Below, piece after piece: positions 41,432-50,799 of a stretch of 64,000 nt of DNA. Below the pieces are notes generated by a model. It ran no database searches. It was not told the origin of the DNA and saw nothing but the letters and a program-made list of their open reading frames with translations. A program made the translations under genes and the position numbers. The stretch's first letter is position 1. Each line of letters starts with the position of its first letter. Source of the stretch: ECT2AJA-044 sp965262845 (GTDB lineage Bacteria > Bacteroidota > Bacteroidia > Flavobacteriales > ECT2AJA-044); contig CBDHFX010000002.1 in the NCBI GenBank assembly GCA_965262845.1, positions 558,001 through 622,000 of the forward strand. The letters run 5' to 3'.

Positions 41432-44245
41432 ATGAAACCGTTTTTAGTTCTCCTTTTGTTTACGGGTCTATTTGCTGATGCCCTGGCCCAGGCCGGAGGG
41501 GAAGATTGTGCTACGGCTACTATTATATCGTCGATCCCATACGTCGGAACAGGTTCGACCAGCGGTGCTGCAGACGATTACGCTGAGATTTGTCCGGACT
41601 ACGGAAATCAGGGGGGTGCCAGGGATGTGGTCTATAAATATACCACGGGAGCCGGTGTGGAGTACATCACACTGAGCCTTTGCATTGACAGTACGGATTA
41701 CGACTCTCAACTATATGTGTACGAAGGGACCTGCCAGTCCGGTACATCCTATGCCTGTCAGGAAGACGGATGTCAGAGTCCGGCCTACACTGGTGGTACG
41801 TACAATAGCGAGATCATCAACCTAATGCTGCAACCCAATACCGACTACTATGTGGTGATCGATGGTTACTCTTCGGGATCTAGCGGGAACTACCAATTGA
41901 ACGTGGATTCGGGGGCAGCTCCACCTGCGACCCAAATTACCTTTGGCGACAGTACGGCTCTGTTACCTGGCTCCACGATTGCTGCCCGCTCCGGTTCGCC
42001 TATGGCTATTAGCGATATGAACAATGACGGACTGGATGATATCCTGCGCCTGCATACCCTGGATACTATGCTTATAGCCTACCAGCAGCCCAACGGTTCC
42101 TTTACCGGAGTGAGTTTGGGAAATATTGCACCATTTAACGCCGTATGGGGAATTTGTGTGGCCGATGTGGACTCCAACGGATACAATGACTTCGCGGTTG
42201 GAGATTACAGCAGTATTCGGGTTTTTGTTGCGGACAGTGTTGGCGGAACCTACACATCGGCCACCATCAACACTTCAAGTATTTTTGTCCAGGGAATGAA
42301 TTTTGTCGACATCGACAACGATGGCGATGTAGAACTATTCTCCTGCAACGACGTAGGTGAAAGCCATTTGTATGAGCAAACTTCCACGGGATGGATACGC
42401 AACACCACGATACTGGATCTGACCACCACCCCTTCAAGCGACAAATCAGGCAATTATGCCTCCATGTTCACAGATATTGATGGGGACGGGGATCTTGATC
42501 TGTACATCACTAAATGTCGTCAGGGCGTTACTGATCCGGCCGATGGCCGTCGCATCAATCAATGGATCGAAAATACCGGTAGTGGTATGTGGAGCGAGAA
42601 CACCAACACTATTTTGCGTGACAGTGCCCAGAGTTGGGTATCGGACTTTGCAGATATTGACAATGACGGGGATTTCGATGTGTTCACGGCCAACCACGAT
42701 CAGGTGTCGCGTTTTTATCGGAATTTGGGAAACGGGGTATTTGAAGAGTACACAACTCAGGCCGGCCTGACCCAAACTGCATTTGCCGGGATACAAACCT
42801 ATTTTCGCGACTTTAATAACGACGGGTATGTGGATTTGTTGATGACAGGTTCGGAGCACCGTCTTTGGATCAACAATGGAGATACGACCTTTACCCTGGA
42901 TATAGATCCGTTCGCGGCCATTAATGACTGGATGCTCAGCGCTGTAATTGGCGATCTGAACCACGACGGGTTCCTGGACCTGTACTGCAGTTACGGATTT
43001 GTTTATAACGGAGCCCATAGTTCGGCCATTGATCGCCTGTGGATTAACCAGGGGGCTTCTGGATACCACTTTATCGCAGTTAATCTGCACGGTGTTGCAA
43101 GCAACGACAATGCCATTGGTGCCCGGGTCGAGATCTACGGCCCCTGGGGGATCCAGGTACGTGAGGTTCGTGCCGGTGAGGGATACGGAACACAGAACTC
43201 CTTCACACAACATTTTGGGCTGGGCACAACGACCCTGATTGACTCAATGCTCATCAAATGGCCTTCAGGAACCATTGATTACCTTTATAACGTCTCAGCT
43301 GACCAATGGCTCCATATCACGGAGGGGGATTTCCCTTTTCCGCCTGTGATCCTTTCTGGTGCAGCAACGAATAACGTGACCAGCAACACAGCAGAATTGT
43401 CGGTCCAAATGAACCTTCGCGAGGACTATGATACGGATGTGCTCTTTTATTACTGGCCCGAAGGTGGAACTACTCAAATCGCAGTCAGTGGAACCTATAA
43501 TTTAGGCGGTGGCGGAACACAGGTGTTCAGCCCGATGGCCTCGCTGAACAATTTGATAAGTGATACCTCCTATTATTGGACAGTCCAGGCCATTTTTGAT
43601 CCGGCCAGTCAAAATCAGCTATTCACATACGATACCCTGGGTTTTCAGACAGCCTTTGATTCCGTGGAGGTGGAGATATCCGGCTTTCAGGCCTCGCCGG
43701 ACTTTTGGATAGTTGACGCTCAATTTGACGTTCTGCTTCGCGAAGATTCTGCAACGCTGGTGGAACTCCATCACTTCCATAATAGCTTAGGCATCTATGA
43801 GGTTGATTCCGTTACCACATTATCGCTCAATGGGGGCGGTACGCAAACCTTTCCCCTTACCCAGACTGCATGGGTGTATTTCGGCCAGGAGTATTATAAG
43901 TTCTTTGTCCGTGCTGTCTTCAATCCGGACGGCAGCGGGAAGGAGTTCTTTTCCGATACCTTATCCGTGCTCACCATGGTGGAAGGCCTTGAAGAGCTAC
44001 CATTCGAAGTCCTGATCTTTTATCCACAGCCCACAAAGGGAACCATCACGGTGGAAATAAATGCTTCATGGGATCCCAATACCCTTCGATATATCCTCAC
44101 AGATGCTCAGGGTCGCCAGATCTCGGAATCGATATTCCGATCGGACAGGGAGCAGATCAACATACGAGGTGCTGCCGGAGTTTACTTCCTGCATGTTCGA
44201 TCAGAAGATGGCCGATCGCGATCGTACCGCATCATCAGGCAATAG
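41432..44245 (+). CDS. T9SS-sorted FG-GAP/ASPIC-UnbV surface protein
   Basis: 937 residues. Signal peptide ending ALAQ near residue 20; a PPC-like domain to about 160 (IDSTDYDSQLYVYEGTC); then a beta-propeller of FG-GAP/VCBS repeats with calcium loops DMNNDGLDD, DVDSNGYND, DIDNDGDVE, DIDGDGDLD, DIDNDGDFD, DFNNDGYVD and DLNHDGFLD. Next an ASPIC/UnbV domain (GARVEIYGPWGIQVREV), two similar modules of about 100 residues, and a C-terminal sorting domain (IFYPQPTKGTITVEI..LTDAQGRQI). Likely adhesin- or binding-type surface protein; ligand unknown. Confidence 0.88.
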   Translation: MKPFLVLLLFTGLFADALAQAGGEDCATATIISSIPYVGTGSTSGAADDYAEICPDYGNQGGARDVVYKYTTGAGVEYITLSLCIDSTDYDSQLYVYEGTCQSGTSYACQEDGCQSPAYTGGTYNSEIINLMLQPNTDYYVVIDGYSSGSSGNYQLNVDSGAAPPATQITFGDSTALLPGSTIAARSGSPMAISDMNNDGLDDILRLHTLDTMLIAYQQPNGSFTGVSLGNIAPFNAVWGICVADVDSNGYNDFAVGDYSSIRVFVADSVGGTYTSATINTSSIFVQGMNFVDIDNDGDVELFSCNDVGESHLYEQTSTGWIRNTTILDLTTTPSSDKSGNYASMFTDIDGDGDLDLYITKCRQGVTDPADGRRINQWIENTGSGMWSENTNTILRDSAQSWVSDFADIDNDGDFDVFTANHDQVSRFYRNLGNGVFEEYTTQAGLTQTAFAGIQTYFRDFNNDGYVDLLMTGSEHRLWINNGDTTFTLDIDPFAAINDWMLSAVIGDLNHDGFLDLYCSYGFVYNGAHSSAIDRLWINQGASGYHFIAVNLHGVASNDNAIGARVEIYGPWGIQVREVRAGEGYGTQNSFTQHFGLGTTTLIDSMLIKWPSGTIDYLYNVSADQWLHITEGDFPFPPVILSGAATNNVTSNTAELSVQMNLREDYDTDVLFYYWPEGGTTQIAVSGTYNLGGGGTQVFSPMASLNNLISDTSYYWTVQAIFDPASQNQLFTYDTLGFQTAFDSVEVEISGFQASPDFWIVDAQFDVLLREDSATLVELHHFHNSLGIYEVDSVTTLSLNGGGTQTFPLTQTAWVYFGQEYYKFFVRAVFNPDGSGKEFFSDTLSVLTMVEGLEELPFEVLIFYPQPTKGTITVEINASWDPNTLRYILTDAQGRQISESIFRSDREQINIRGAAGVYFLHVRSEDGRSRSYRIIRQ

Positions 44246-44296
44246 AGAATGGTTCGCCTTGTCAGGCAAATTATCTTGCAAGGCGAGGGCTTGTTT

Positions 44297-44314
44297 CATC
44301 CGCCCGTGAGGGCG
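44297..44314 (+). repeat. Short hairpin repeat (ATCCGCCC-GTGA-GGGCG)
   Basis: Member of the hairpin family in the 76-bp gap between the convergent FG-GAP and fabH genes. A second stem (CGCCTTG with CAAGGCG, 44256-44285) lies just before it, so this gap may serve as a terminator for both genes. Confidence 0.6.
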
Positions 44315-44321
44315 TTGCCTT

Positions 44322-45326
44322 TTAAAATCGCATTAAGGCGCTGGCCCAGGTGAATCCGGAACCGAAGGCGGCAAGCATGACGAGGTCGCCGTCCTGGATC
44401 TTGCTTTCCCGAACTGCCTCCGAAAGGGCGATCGGAATGGAGGCTGCAGTGGTATTCCCGTAGCGCATGATGTTGTTGTACACCTGATCGTCACTTAGAC
44501 CCATTTTTTTCTGGATGAACTGCGATATGCGCAAATTGGCCTGATGGGGTACCAGCATATCGATGTCTCCTGGTTGAAGGCCATTAGCCCGAAGGGCTTC
44601 CATGATAACTTCGGCAAATCGGGTTACCGCGTGCCTGAACACGAAATTTCCGTTCATATAAGGGTAGTAGGAAGTGTCTTCCGGGTCGTTTTCTTCCATG
44701 ATGATGTTGACCCACCGCGAAGTGGTCGGACCAAGAAGGGCCAGCTGTCTGGCGTGTTTCCCTTCCGAATGAAGATGGGTGGAAAGGATCCCCCGGTCAT
44801 CGCCTTCATAGCGCTGCACAACAACAGCCCCTGCCCCATCTCCAAAGATCACGGACACTCCACGTCCGCGTGTGGTCATTTCGAGTCCGCCCGAATGATA
44901 TTCCGAGCCAATCACCAGCACATTCCGGTACATCCCGGTTTTTACGAATTGATCGGCCACCGACAGGGCATACACAAATCCCGAGCACTGATTACGCACA
45001 TCCAGCGCACCGATTTCCTTAATGCCCAGCTGTTCCTGAACGAGCACCCCAGGTCCGGGAAAATAGTAGTCCGGGCTGAGGGTCGCGAAAATAATGAAGT
45101 CAATGTCCTCTTTGGTAATTCCGGCATCGCCGATGGCCATCAATGCTGCCTTTGTTCCCATGGAGCTCGTCGTGTCCTCTCCGGGCGTTACGAAACGGCG
45201 CTCCCCGATGCCAGTCCGCTCCCGGATCCACTCGTCGCTGGTATTTATCAGCTTCGACAGATCATCGTTCGTTACTACTCCAGGCGGAACGTAATGCCCC
45301 GTACCTATTATGCGCGATTGGTACAT
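44322..45326 (-). CDS. fabH: Beta-ketoacyl-ACP synthase III family protein
   Basis: 334 residues of the KAS III fold. Active-site Cys 114 (RNQCSGFVYAL), His near 260 (VPHQANLRI) and Asn near 290 (MRYGNTTAASIP). Canonically it condenses acetyl-CoA with malonyl-ACP to start fatty-acid synthesis. Bacteroidota carry several KAS III paralogues, so this copy could act on another acyl-CoA, and no fatty-acid genes are adjacent. No promoter box was recognised. Confidence 0.9.
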   Translation of the reverse strand: MYQSRIIGTGHYVPPGVVTNDDLSKLINTSDEWIRERTGIGERRFVTPGEDTTSSMGTKAALMAIGDAGITKEDIDFIIFATLSPDYYFPGPGVLVQEQLGIKEIGALDVRNQCSGFVYALSVADQFVKTGMYRNVLVIGSEYHSGGLEMTTRGRGVSVIFGDGAGAVVVQRYEGDDRGILSTHLHSEGKHARQLALLGPTTSRWVNIIMEENDPEDTSYYPYMNGNFVFRHAVTRFAEVIMEALRANGLQPGDIDMLVPHQANLRISQFIQKKMGLSDDQVYNNIMRYGNTTAASIPIALSEAVRESKIQDGDLVMLAAFGSGFTWASALMRF

Positions 45327-45358
45327 TTCGATATTGTTTTGGTTAAGGCCACTGACCA

Positions 45359-45374
45359 GTGCCTAACGGCACGA
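45359..45374 (-). repeat. Short hairpin repeat (TTCGTGCC-GTTA-GGCAC)
   Basis: Member of the hairpin family in the gap between the divergent fabH and htpG genes, about 85 bp upstream of the htpG promoter element. Confidence 0.5.
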
Positions 45375-45459
45375 AGGCTTCTGCCACAGGGTGAATATAC
45401 GGAAATATTCTATCGGCAGTTCGGTCAAAATGACAGTGAACCGTCATAACTCCCCTCCC

Positions 45460-45475
45460 TGGCACAAAACTTGTC
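45460..45475 (+). promoter_or_regulatory. -24/-12-like heat-shock promoter of htpG
   Basis: TGGCAC-AAAAC-TTGTC, 29 nt before the ATG. It shares TGGCAC-N5-TTG with the dnaK upstream region. Again the C after TTG of classical sigma-54 sites is absent. Confidence 0.45.
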
Positions 45476-45504
45476 CAGACGTCATAAACTTAAAGATTGC
45501 AGCT

Positions 45505-47376
45505 ATGGCCAAAGGAAAAATAAATGTTCGGTCTGAGAATATCTTCCCGATCATCAAGAAATTTCTTTACAGCGATCATGAGATCTTTGTGCGCGAGTTG
45601 ATTTCCAATGCAGTTGATGCAACCCAAAAACTGCAGACCCTGGTTCAATCGGGCGACCTTAAAGGAGAAATCGGTGATACCACGATCAACGTATCCATTG
45701 ATCAGGACAGTAAAACGCTAACCTTTAGTGACCGGGGAATTGGAATGACCGACGAAGAGGTAAAAAAATACATCAACCAGGTGGCCTTTTCCGGAGCCAG
45801 GGAATTCATAGCTCAGTATGAAGACCAGATGGATGGCAAAGGCATCATTGGAAACTTCGGACTTGGGTTCTACTCTTCGTTTATGGTTTCGGACAAGGTG
45901 GAGGTACACTCAAAATCATACAGGGAAGGAACTGAGGCAGTCAAATGGGAATGTGAAGGCGATCCGGAATACCGCCTGACCAAAAGCAAAAAGGAAGATC
46001 GCGGTACGGAGGTCGTACTGCACATCAGCGAAGAGTCGGAGGAATTTCTGCAAGAGCACCGGATCCGTGAAATACTTAACAAATACTGTAGGTTCCTGCC
46101 GGTCAGGATCCAGTTCGGAACCAGGGAGATCGAGGAAGGTGAAGGTGATGATAAGGTAAAAAAGACCGTTCCCGATATCATCAACAATCCTGCTCCGGCC
46201 TGGACCAGGGCCCCGGGTGATCTAAAGGAAGAGGACTACACAAACTTCTACCGTGAGCTCTATCCGATGCAATTCGACGAGCCTCTGTTTCACATCCACA
46301 TCAATGTGGACTATCCGTTCAATCTAACGGGTATCCTGTTCTTCCCAAAGATCAAAAGCAACATTGAGGTGCAGAAGGACAAGATCCAGCTGTACAGTAA
46401 TCAGGTGTTCGTTACCGACAGTGTGGAAGGGATCGTGCCCGATTTCCTGACCCTGCTGCAAGGGGTTATTGATTCCCCCGATATTCCATTGAATGTCTCC
46501 CGTTCCTACCTACAGAGTGACAGCAATGTGAAGAAGATATCGGCGCACATTACCAAAAAGGTGGCTGACAAGCTCGGGGAGCTCTTCAGGAATGACCGGG
46601 AGCGGCTCGAATCTATCTGGGAAGATATTAAGGTCATTATCGAGTACGGAATGCTGAGCGAGGAGAAATTCTATGATAAAGCCAAAAAGTTCTCCCTCTA
46701 TCCGAACGTAGGCGGAAAATACTTCACGTTCGAGGAATATACCAAAAAGATCAGGGATGCTCAAACGGACAAGGATGGTAAGCTGGTTTACCTATACACC
46801 AATAGCCCTGAGGAACAGCACAGTTTTATTGAAGAGGCCAGGGAACATGGATATGACGTGCTGCATTTGGACAGTCCGATCATTGGCCATCTGCTCCAAA
46901 AACTAGAAATGGGAGGTGAGAAGATCACCTTTGCACGGGTCGACAGTGACCCGATCGGAAAACTGATCGCTAAAGATGATGCGCATCCGAGCAAGCTGAG
47001 CGACGAAGAAAAAGAGGCCCTGAAACCGATCATTGAAGCAGTGGTGCCGAAGGAGCAGTTTATGGTTACCCTGGAAGTACAAAGTGAGCATTCGCCGGCC
47101 TTTACTATCACCCGGCCTGAATTTATGCGCCGAATGAAGGAGATGAGTATGACGGGAGGTGGTTTTCCGGGTGCCGGAAACCTGCCGGACAGTTTCAATT
47201 TGATCGTGAACGTGAACCACCCGTTAGTTGGACGCATTCACGAAGAAAAAGACGAAGATAAGCGCAAGGCCTTGATCGATCAGGGGGTTGACCTGGCCAA
47301 ATTATCACAGAACCTGCTTAAAGGCGAGGCACTTACGGGTTTTATTAAACGCAGTTACGATCTCATCAACGCCTGA
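45505..47376 (+). CDS. htpG: Chaperone HtpG (Hsp90)
   Basis: 623 residues from the ATG at 45505 (AKGKINVRSENIFPIIKKFL). The 38 codons of open frame before it overlap the promoter element. ATPase motifs: HEIFVRELISNAVDATQKL, FSDRGIGMTDEEV and GNFGLGFYSSFMVSDKVEV; middle-domain catalytic Arg in PLNVSRSYLQSD. A 9-residue insert-like acidic linker (EEGEGDDKVKK) follows the ATPase domain. An 8-bp inverted repeat (47389-47423) lies after the stop without a T run. Confidence 0.97.
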   Translation: MAKGKINVRSENIFPIIKKFLYSDHEIFVRELISNAVDATQKLQTLVQSGDLKGEIGDTTINVSIDQDSKTLTFSDRGIGMTDEEVKKYINQVAFSGAREFIAQYEDQMDGKGIIGNFGLGFYSSFMVSDKVEVHSKSYREGTEAVKWECEGDPEYRLTKSKKEDRGTEVVLHISEESEEFLQEHRIREILNKYCRFLPVRIQFGTREIEEGEGDDKVKKTVPDIINNPAPAWTRAPGDLKEEDYTNFYRELYPMQFDEPLFHIHINVDYPFNLTGILFFPKIKSNIEVQKDKIQLYSNQVFVTDSVEGIVPDFLTLLQGVIDSPDIPLNVSRSYLQSDSNVKKISAHITKKVADKLGELFRNDRERLESIWEDIKVIIEYGMLSEEKFYDKAKKFSLYPNVGGKYFTFEEYTKKIRDAQTDKDGKLVYLYTNSPEEQHSFIEEAREHGYDVLHLDSPIIGHLLQKLEMGGEKITFARVDSDPIGKLIAKDDAHPSKLSDEEKEALKPIIEAVVPKEQFMVTLEVQSEHSPAFTITRPEFMRRMKEMSMTGGGFPGAGNLPDSFNLIVNVNHPLVGRIHEEKDEDKRKALIDQGVDLAKLSQNLLKGEALTGFIKRSYDLINA

Positions 47377-47540
47377 TCACGGAATGTGAACCGACCAGCA
47401 GGTGCTGTACTGGAAGGTCGGTTACAGCCCTGATACCTGAGCTGGGTAGCTCTGTTATCAAAAAACTTAACATTAGCTTTTCTTCTAATTCATGTAATTT
47501 GACCGCCTGAAACGGGGCAACCAGTGTTTGTGGCAGATCT

Positions 47541-48287
47541 ATGAACCTAGTTATTTTCGATATGGACGGTACGGTTACCAAAACTAATCCCGTTGACGAA
47601 GCCTGTTTCCTGCAGACTGCGGAAGAAGTTTTCGAAAAAAAGTTGGGTCCTGTTAATTTCCATGATTTTCGGAACATGACCGACAGTGCTATGGTGTTTG
47701 AGCTTTACCAAAAACACGTCGGGCGAAACCCTGACAGGGACGAGTATTATCAGTTTCGTAAGGCATTCAAACAAAACCTGAAGAAGCTGTTCAGGGATCA
47801 CTCGGCCGGGTTTGAACCCGTGGACGGGATCCAGACCCTGATGCACGAACTGGGGAAACATCCGAAGTGGGATTTTGTCATCGCTACAGGTTGCTGGAAA
47901 TTCTCAGCCAAATTTAAATTGGAGAGTTCGGGATTCTACTACAAGGATCTGACCGTTATTACAGCCGATGATGGCCTGACCCGGGACCATATTATTCTCA
48001 ATGCCATCCAACAGGCAAAAAAGCGACAAAAGGTCAACAACTTTAAGCGGACCGTCTACGTGGGCGACACGAGCTGGGACATTAAGTCATGCTACAACCT
48101 GCACATCCCCTTCATCGGCATTGAAGCCGAGGAAAACAGGAAGAAAAAAGAGGAGCTCGGAAATTACCTGACCATGCATCAGTATCCGGCCATCAAAGAT
48201 TTTATCAGGATCGCCAAACAGGCCAAAGTACCTGCCCTCCCATTCGTGCACCCACTGCCCTGGAAAGAGGATCTCGACGCGATATAA
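47541..48287 (+). CDS. HAD-superfamily hydrolase
   Basis: 248 residues. Catalytic motif I FDMDGTVTKTNP (nucleophile Asp 6, acid/base Asp 8), motif II IATGCW, and motif IV VYVGDTSWDIKSCYN. The alpha-helical cap between motifs I and II fits phosphoglycolate-phosphatase-like members. Substrate unknown. Stands alone between htpG and a 370-bp gap. Confidence 0.88.
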   Translation: MNLVIFDMDGTVTKTNPVDEACFLQTAEEVFEKKLGPVNFHDFRNMTDSAMVFELYQKHVGRNPDRDEYYQFRKAFKQNLKKLFRDHSAGFEPVDGIQTLMHELGKHPKWDFVIATGCWKFSAKFKLESSGFYYKDLTVITADDGLTRDHIILNAIQQAKKRQKVNNFKRTVYVGDTSWDIKSCYNLHIPFIGIEAEENRKKKEELGNYLTMHQYPAIKDFIRIAKQAKVPALPFVHPLPWKEDLDAI

Positions 48288-48509
48288 AAAGGGTCATGCC
48301 CCTTTAAAAATATGGTTGCTGATGAATATTACGCGAGCTCGCCGTTTTTCCAGAGTGCCTGGCAATGTGGGTCCCCTATCTCATAGACCAAAAATAGTTT
48401 CTTTTAGTTGTATTGTGCGGCATGGGTATAGCGTTCACAGGGTTTTGTTCTTCCGATGTCTGATGATCAGTGCTATCTCATATGTCTATGTATTTGATTT
48501 TTACAAGTC

Positions 48510-48604
48510 ATTGAAATATAGCATTTTATATGTCATTAATTACAGAGCTAGCTCTGTAGCTAGCTCTGTAGTTTTACCTTCACGAAAAGGAAAAAAATGA
48601 AGCG
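48510..48604 (-). repeat. Palindromic dispersed element, copy B
   Basis: Second copy of the element at 6039-6135, in the opposite orientation, sharing the flanks TCGTGAAGGTAAAA and TGCTATATTTCAAT and the poly-T stretch outside them. Read in the same sense as copy A, its three units are CTACAGAG, CTACAGAG, CTCTGTAA: the middle one is reversed. Confidence 0.8.
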
Positions 48605-48644
48605 GGTGACAGCCGCTCCTGAGCCACCTTTGCAGCATAAGCCT

Positions 48645-48652
48645 TACCTTTG
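48645..48652 (+). promoter_or_regulatory. -7 box of xseAB, leaderless arrangement
   Basis: TACCTTTG followed by GGTTT and the xseA ATG at 48658. Confidence 0.65.
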
Positions 48653-48657
48653 GGTTT

Positions 48658-50061
48658 ATGCCTGAAACCCGGAACGAAAAGAAGATCTATCGCCTCGAAG
48701 AAATCGCCGTTAGTCTGGAGCGGATGATCCGCCAGTTCTATGGTGGTAAGTTTTTCTGGATCCGTGCTGAGATCTCCGAACTCCGTATCGCCCCGAGCGG
48801 GCATGCCTACCTGAATCTGGTTGATGCCAACGAGGAGGTGGTCAAAGCCGAAATGCGCGGGGTGATCTGGAAAACGGCCCTTGATGGCATTCACAAGGAA
48901 CTCGGCGATGAATTTGCGCCGCTCATGAAGGCCGGATCTGAGATCGTCTTTCGCGCCGGAGTGCAGTACAACAAGTGCTATGGGCTTAGCCTGACCATCC
49001 TCCAGGTTGACCTGGGTACCGTACTCGGAGACCTGGAAAAGCGAAAGCAAAAAACGCTCAGGCGCCTACGGCGCGATGGGCTACTCCAAACCAACAAACA
49101 ACATACGCTCCCTCTGGTCATCCAACGCATTGCCTTGATCGGTGCGCCGGACAGCGCAGGATTTCAGGATTTTATGCAGCAACTTCAGCGAAATGAGTGG
49201 GGATTCGATTTTCGGGTTGATGTGTTTCCGGTTACCGTGCAGGGAGATAAGGCCCGGGGTGAGATCATTGCCGCACTAAAAAAAGTGGATCCAAAGGATC
49301 ATCAGGTTGTGGCCCTGCTTCGCGGAGGCGGTTCCAAACTGGATCTCGATGTGTTCAACCAGGAAAGCCTCGCCCTTACCCTCGCTCATTCGCCCCTGCC
49401 TGTTTTGACCGGGATCGGACACGAAACCGATATCAGTGTGGCGGATCTGGTGGCGCATACCTACCTAAAAACCCCCACTGCCCTCGCCTACTTCCTGATT
49501 GACCGGGCCGCGCAATTTTGTGGTATGCTTGAAGCAGTAAAAAAAGATCTGAACAGCGTGACCCAACAGATCAGACACCGGAAAGCATCTCAGCTGCAAA
49601 ACGCCCGGGGCGTGCTGAGCCAAAAACCCAAATCGGTTCTGGAGCTGCAGTCCATGAATTTGCGGACCAACATCCAGCTATTGGCCCGGTTGGGACAGCA
49701 AAGAGTAGCATTGGCCCATGGAGGGCTTGAAAAAACCCGGCAACTGATCGGCAATGAAAGCTGGCACCTGCTTCGGGTCAATGCGCCACGAGAGCTGGAT
49801 CAGCTGAGTGATCAGCTACTGCACTGGGCACCGTTGAAGATCCGGCAGGCGGGTGGGGAATTGGAAAATCTTATTTATCGCTTAAAGGCTTTGGCGCCAG
49901 ATCAGGTATTGAAACACGGTTACAGTATGACCCGCGTGAATGGTCAGTGGCTGAAACGCGATACAAAGATGAAAGTGGGCGACGAGCTGTTGACAGAAAC
50001 TATTAATAAAGTGATTACAAGTACTATAACAAAGATCAATGAGCGAAGAGTTAACTTATGA
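48658..50061 (+). CDS. xseA: Exodeoxyribonuclease VII large subunit
   Basis: Single-strand-specific exonuclease subunit. 467 residues: N-terminal OB fold (FFWIRAEISELRIAPSGHAYLNL), catalytic domain with ALLRGGGSKLDLDVFNQ and PVLTGIGHETDISVADLVAHTYLKTPTALA, then a coiled-coil region and the C-terminal KHGYSMTRVNG segment. Some family motifs are slightly diverged (KLDLDVF for DLxxFN). Overlaps xseB by 23 bp. A hairpin repeat falls within codons for LRRLRRDG. Confidence 0.95.
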   Translation: MPETRNEKKIYRLEEIAVSLERMIRQFYGGKFFWIRAEISELRIAPSGHAYLNLVDANEEVVKAEMRGVIWKTALDGIHKELGDEFAPLMKAGSEIVFRAGVQYNKCYGLSLTILQVDLGTVLGDLEKRKQKTLRRLRRDGLLQTNKQHTLPLVIQRIALIGAPDSAGFQDFMQQLQRNEWGFDFRVDVFPVTVQGDKARGEIIAALKKVDPKDHQVVALLRGGGSKLDLDVFNQESLALTLAHSPLPVLTGIGHETDISVADLVAHTYLKTPTALAYFLIDRAAQFCGMLEAVKKDLNSVTQQIRHRKASQLQNARGVLSQKPKSVLELQSMNLRTNIQLLARLGQQRVALAHGGLEKTRQLIGNESWHLLRVNAPRELDQLSDQLLHWAPLKIRQAGGELENLIYRLKALAPDQVLKHGYSMTRVNGQWLKRDTKMKVGDELLTETINKVITSTITKINERRVNL

Positions 50062-50260
50062 AGCGGCCTATATTGAATTGAAAAAGATATTGAGCGACCT
50101 TCAGAATGACGATGTCACGGTGGATACCCTGACCTCGAAAGTAAAGCGGGCCAGGTACTTGCTGGAGTTCTGTCAAAAGAAACTGGCCAATGTGGATGAA
50201 GATGTCAGCAGGCTCTTACAGGACCTCAGGGATAAGGCTGAAGATCAGGCGGACATGTGA
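50039..50260 (+). CDS. xseB: Exodeoxyribonuclease VII small subunit
   Basis: 73 residues with the XseB pattern LTYEAAYIELKKILSDLQNDDVTVDTL, then a helical YLLEFCQKKLANVDEDV. Binds the XseA coiled coil. The start lies inside xseA, so the two subunits are coupled. Confidence 0.94.
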   Translation: MSEELTYEAAYIELKKILSDLQNDDVTVDTLTSKVKRARYLLEFCQKKLANVDEDVSRLLQDLRDKAEDQADM

Positions 50261-50268
50261 TGATTACT

Positions 50269-50276
50269 TACCTTTG
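50269..50276 (+). promoter_or_regulatory. -7 box of tRNA-Arg(TCT)
   Basis: TACCTTTG, 11 bases before the tRNA 5' end. The same octamer precedes the other two tRNA genes. Confidence 0.65.
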
Positions 50277-50287
50277 CGCTCCCATAC

Positions 50288-50361
50288 GGTCCCTTAGCTC
50301 AGCCGGATAGAGCATCTGCCTTCTAAGCAGACGGTCACAGGTTCGAATCCTGTAGGGATCA
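50288..50361 (+). tRNA. tRNA-Arg, anticodon TCT
   Basis: Cloverleaf readable by eye: acceptor GGTCCCT with AGGGATC (one G-T), D stem GCTC/GAGC, anticodon stem TCTGC/GCAGA with loop CTTCTAA, T arm ACAGG-TTCGAAT-CCTGT. Discriminator A; CCA not encoded. Confidence 0.96.
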
Positions 50362-50476
50362 CGAGGCAAAATGCCATTCCAGGGAACACTATATCTGAAT
50401 CGCCTTCATCAATTGGCTATCAGAATTTTATCCTTCTTATCGATTGTGAGATACTAACCGCAGTACAATGGGATAG

Positions 50477-50551
50477 TGGGCAATGAGAGATTCGAACTCC
50501 CGACCCCCTCGGTGTAAACGAGGTGCTCTGAACCAGCTGAGCTAATTGCCC
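50477..50551 (-). tRNA. tRNA-Val, anticodon TAC
   Basis: Acceptor GGGCAAT with ATTGCCC, D stem GCTC/GAGC, anticodon stem CCTCG/CGAGG with loop TTTACAC, T stem GGGAG/CTCTC (one G-T). Discriminator A, no encoded CCA. Faces away from tRNA-Arg(TCT). Confidence 0.96.
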
Positions 50552-50596
50552 TATTATTTCAAAGATCGCTGACGGGGGCCCATCAAAATGGGAGTG

Positions 50597-50604
50597 CAAA
50601 GGTA
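50597..50604 (-). promoter_or_regulatory. -7 box of tRNA-Val
   Basis: TACCTTTG on the minus strand, 45 nt before the tRNA 5' end, so a processed leader is expected. Confidence 0.6.
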
Positions 50605-50706
50605 CATTGAATTTTTAATATCCTAAGGCATTGTACTACTCCTCCCTTTTCAGGCCAATGATTATGTTTGATATTTGGCAAGGGGCATGACTAGTTCAGC
50701 ATAGTT

Positions 50707-50714
50707 TAACTTTG
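50707..50714 (+). promoter_or_regulatory. -7 box of the large exported protein gene
   Basis: TAACTTTG, 13 nt before an in-frame ATG at 50728 and 85 nt before the signal-peptide ATG at 50800. Confidence 0.55.
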
Positions 50715-50799
50715 CTCAAAGCCCGTCATGCCACAATCAAAGGGAAAGTGGATCGGGATAGCACATAATCCAAATGAAAGACCGGAGGCGTCCTTAAGG

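Larger units (their letters stand above)
48288..48657. other. Intergenic region with element B
   Basis: 370 bp without a convincing gene. It holds a small AAAGGG/CCCTTT hairpin just after the HAD gene, about 190 bp of AT-rich sequence with nothing recognised, inverted element B, and the xseA promoter. A 94-codon open frame here crosses element B and was rejected. Confidence 0.6.

Noticed and set aside
42446..43213. Minus-strand open frame of 255 codons inside the FG-GAP gene
   Set aside because: Shadow of the repetitive calcium-loop coding sequence on the other strand.
44544..45449. Long plus-strand open frame (301 codons) over fabH
   Set aside because: It is antisense to fabH, whose catalytic Cys, His and Asn motifs are complete; the antisense peptide has no family pattern.
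47389..47423. Terminator of htpG from the 8-bp inverted repeat
   Set aside because: The stem is perfect, but the loop is long (19 bases) and no T run follows, so the call would be a guess.
48316..48600. 94-codon open frame between the HAD gene and xseA
   Set aside because: It runs through palindromic element B, has no recognisable protein pattern, and no promoter or ribosome site precedes it.
50362..50476. Possible small RNA between the two divergent tRNA genes
   Set aside because: No promoter box, terminator or strong fold could be identified in this 115-bp gap.
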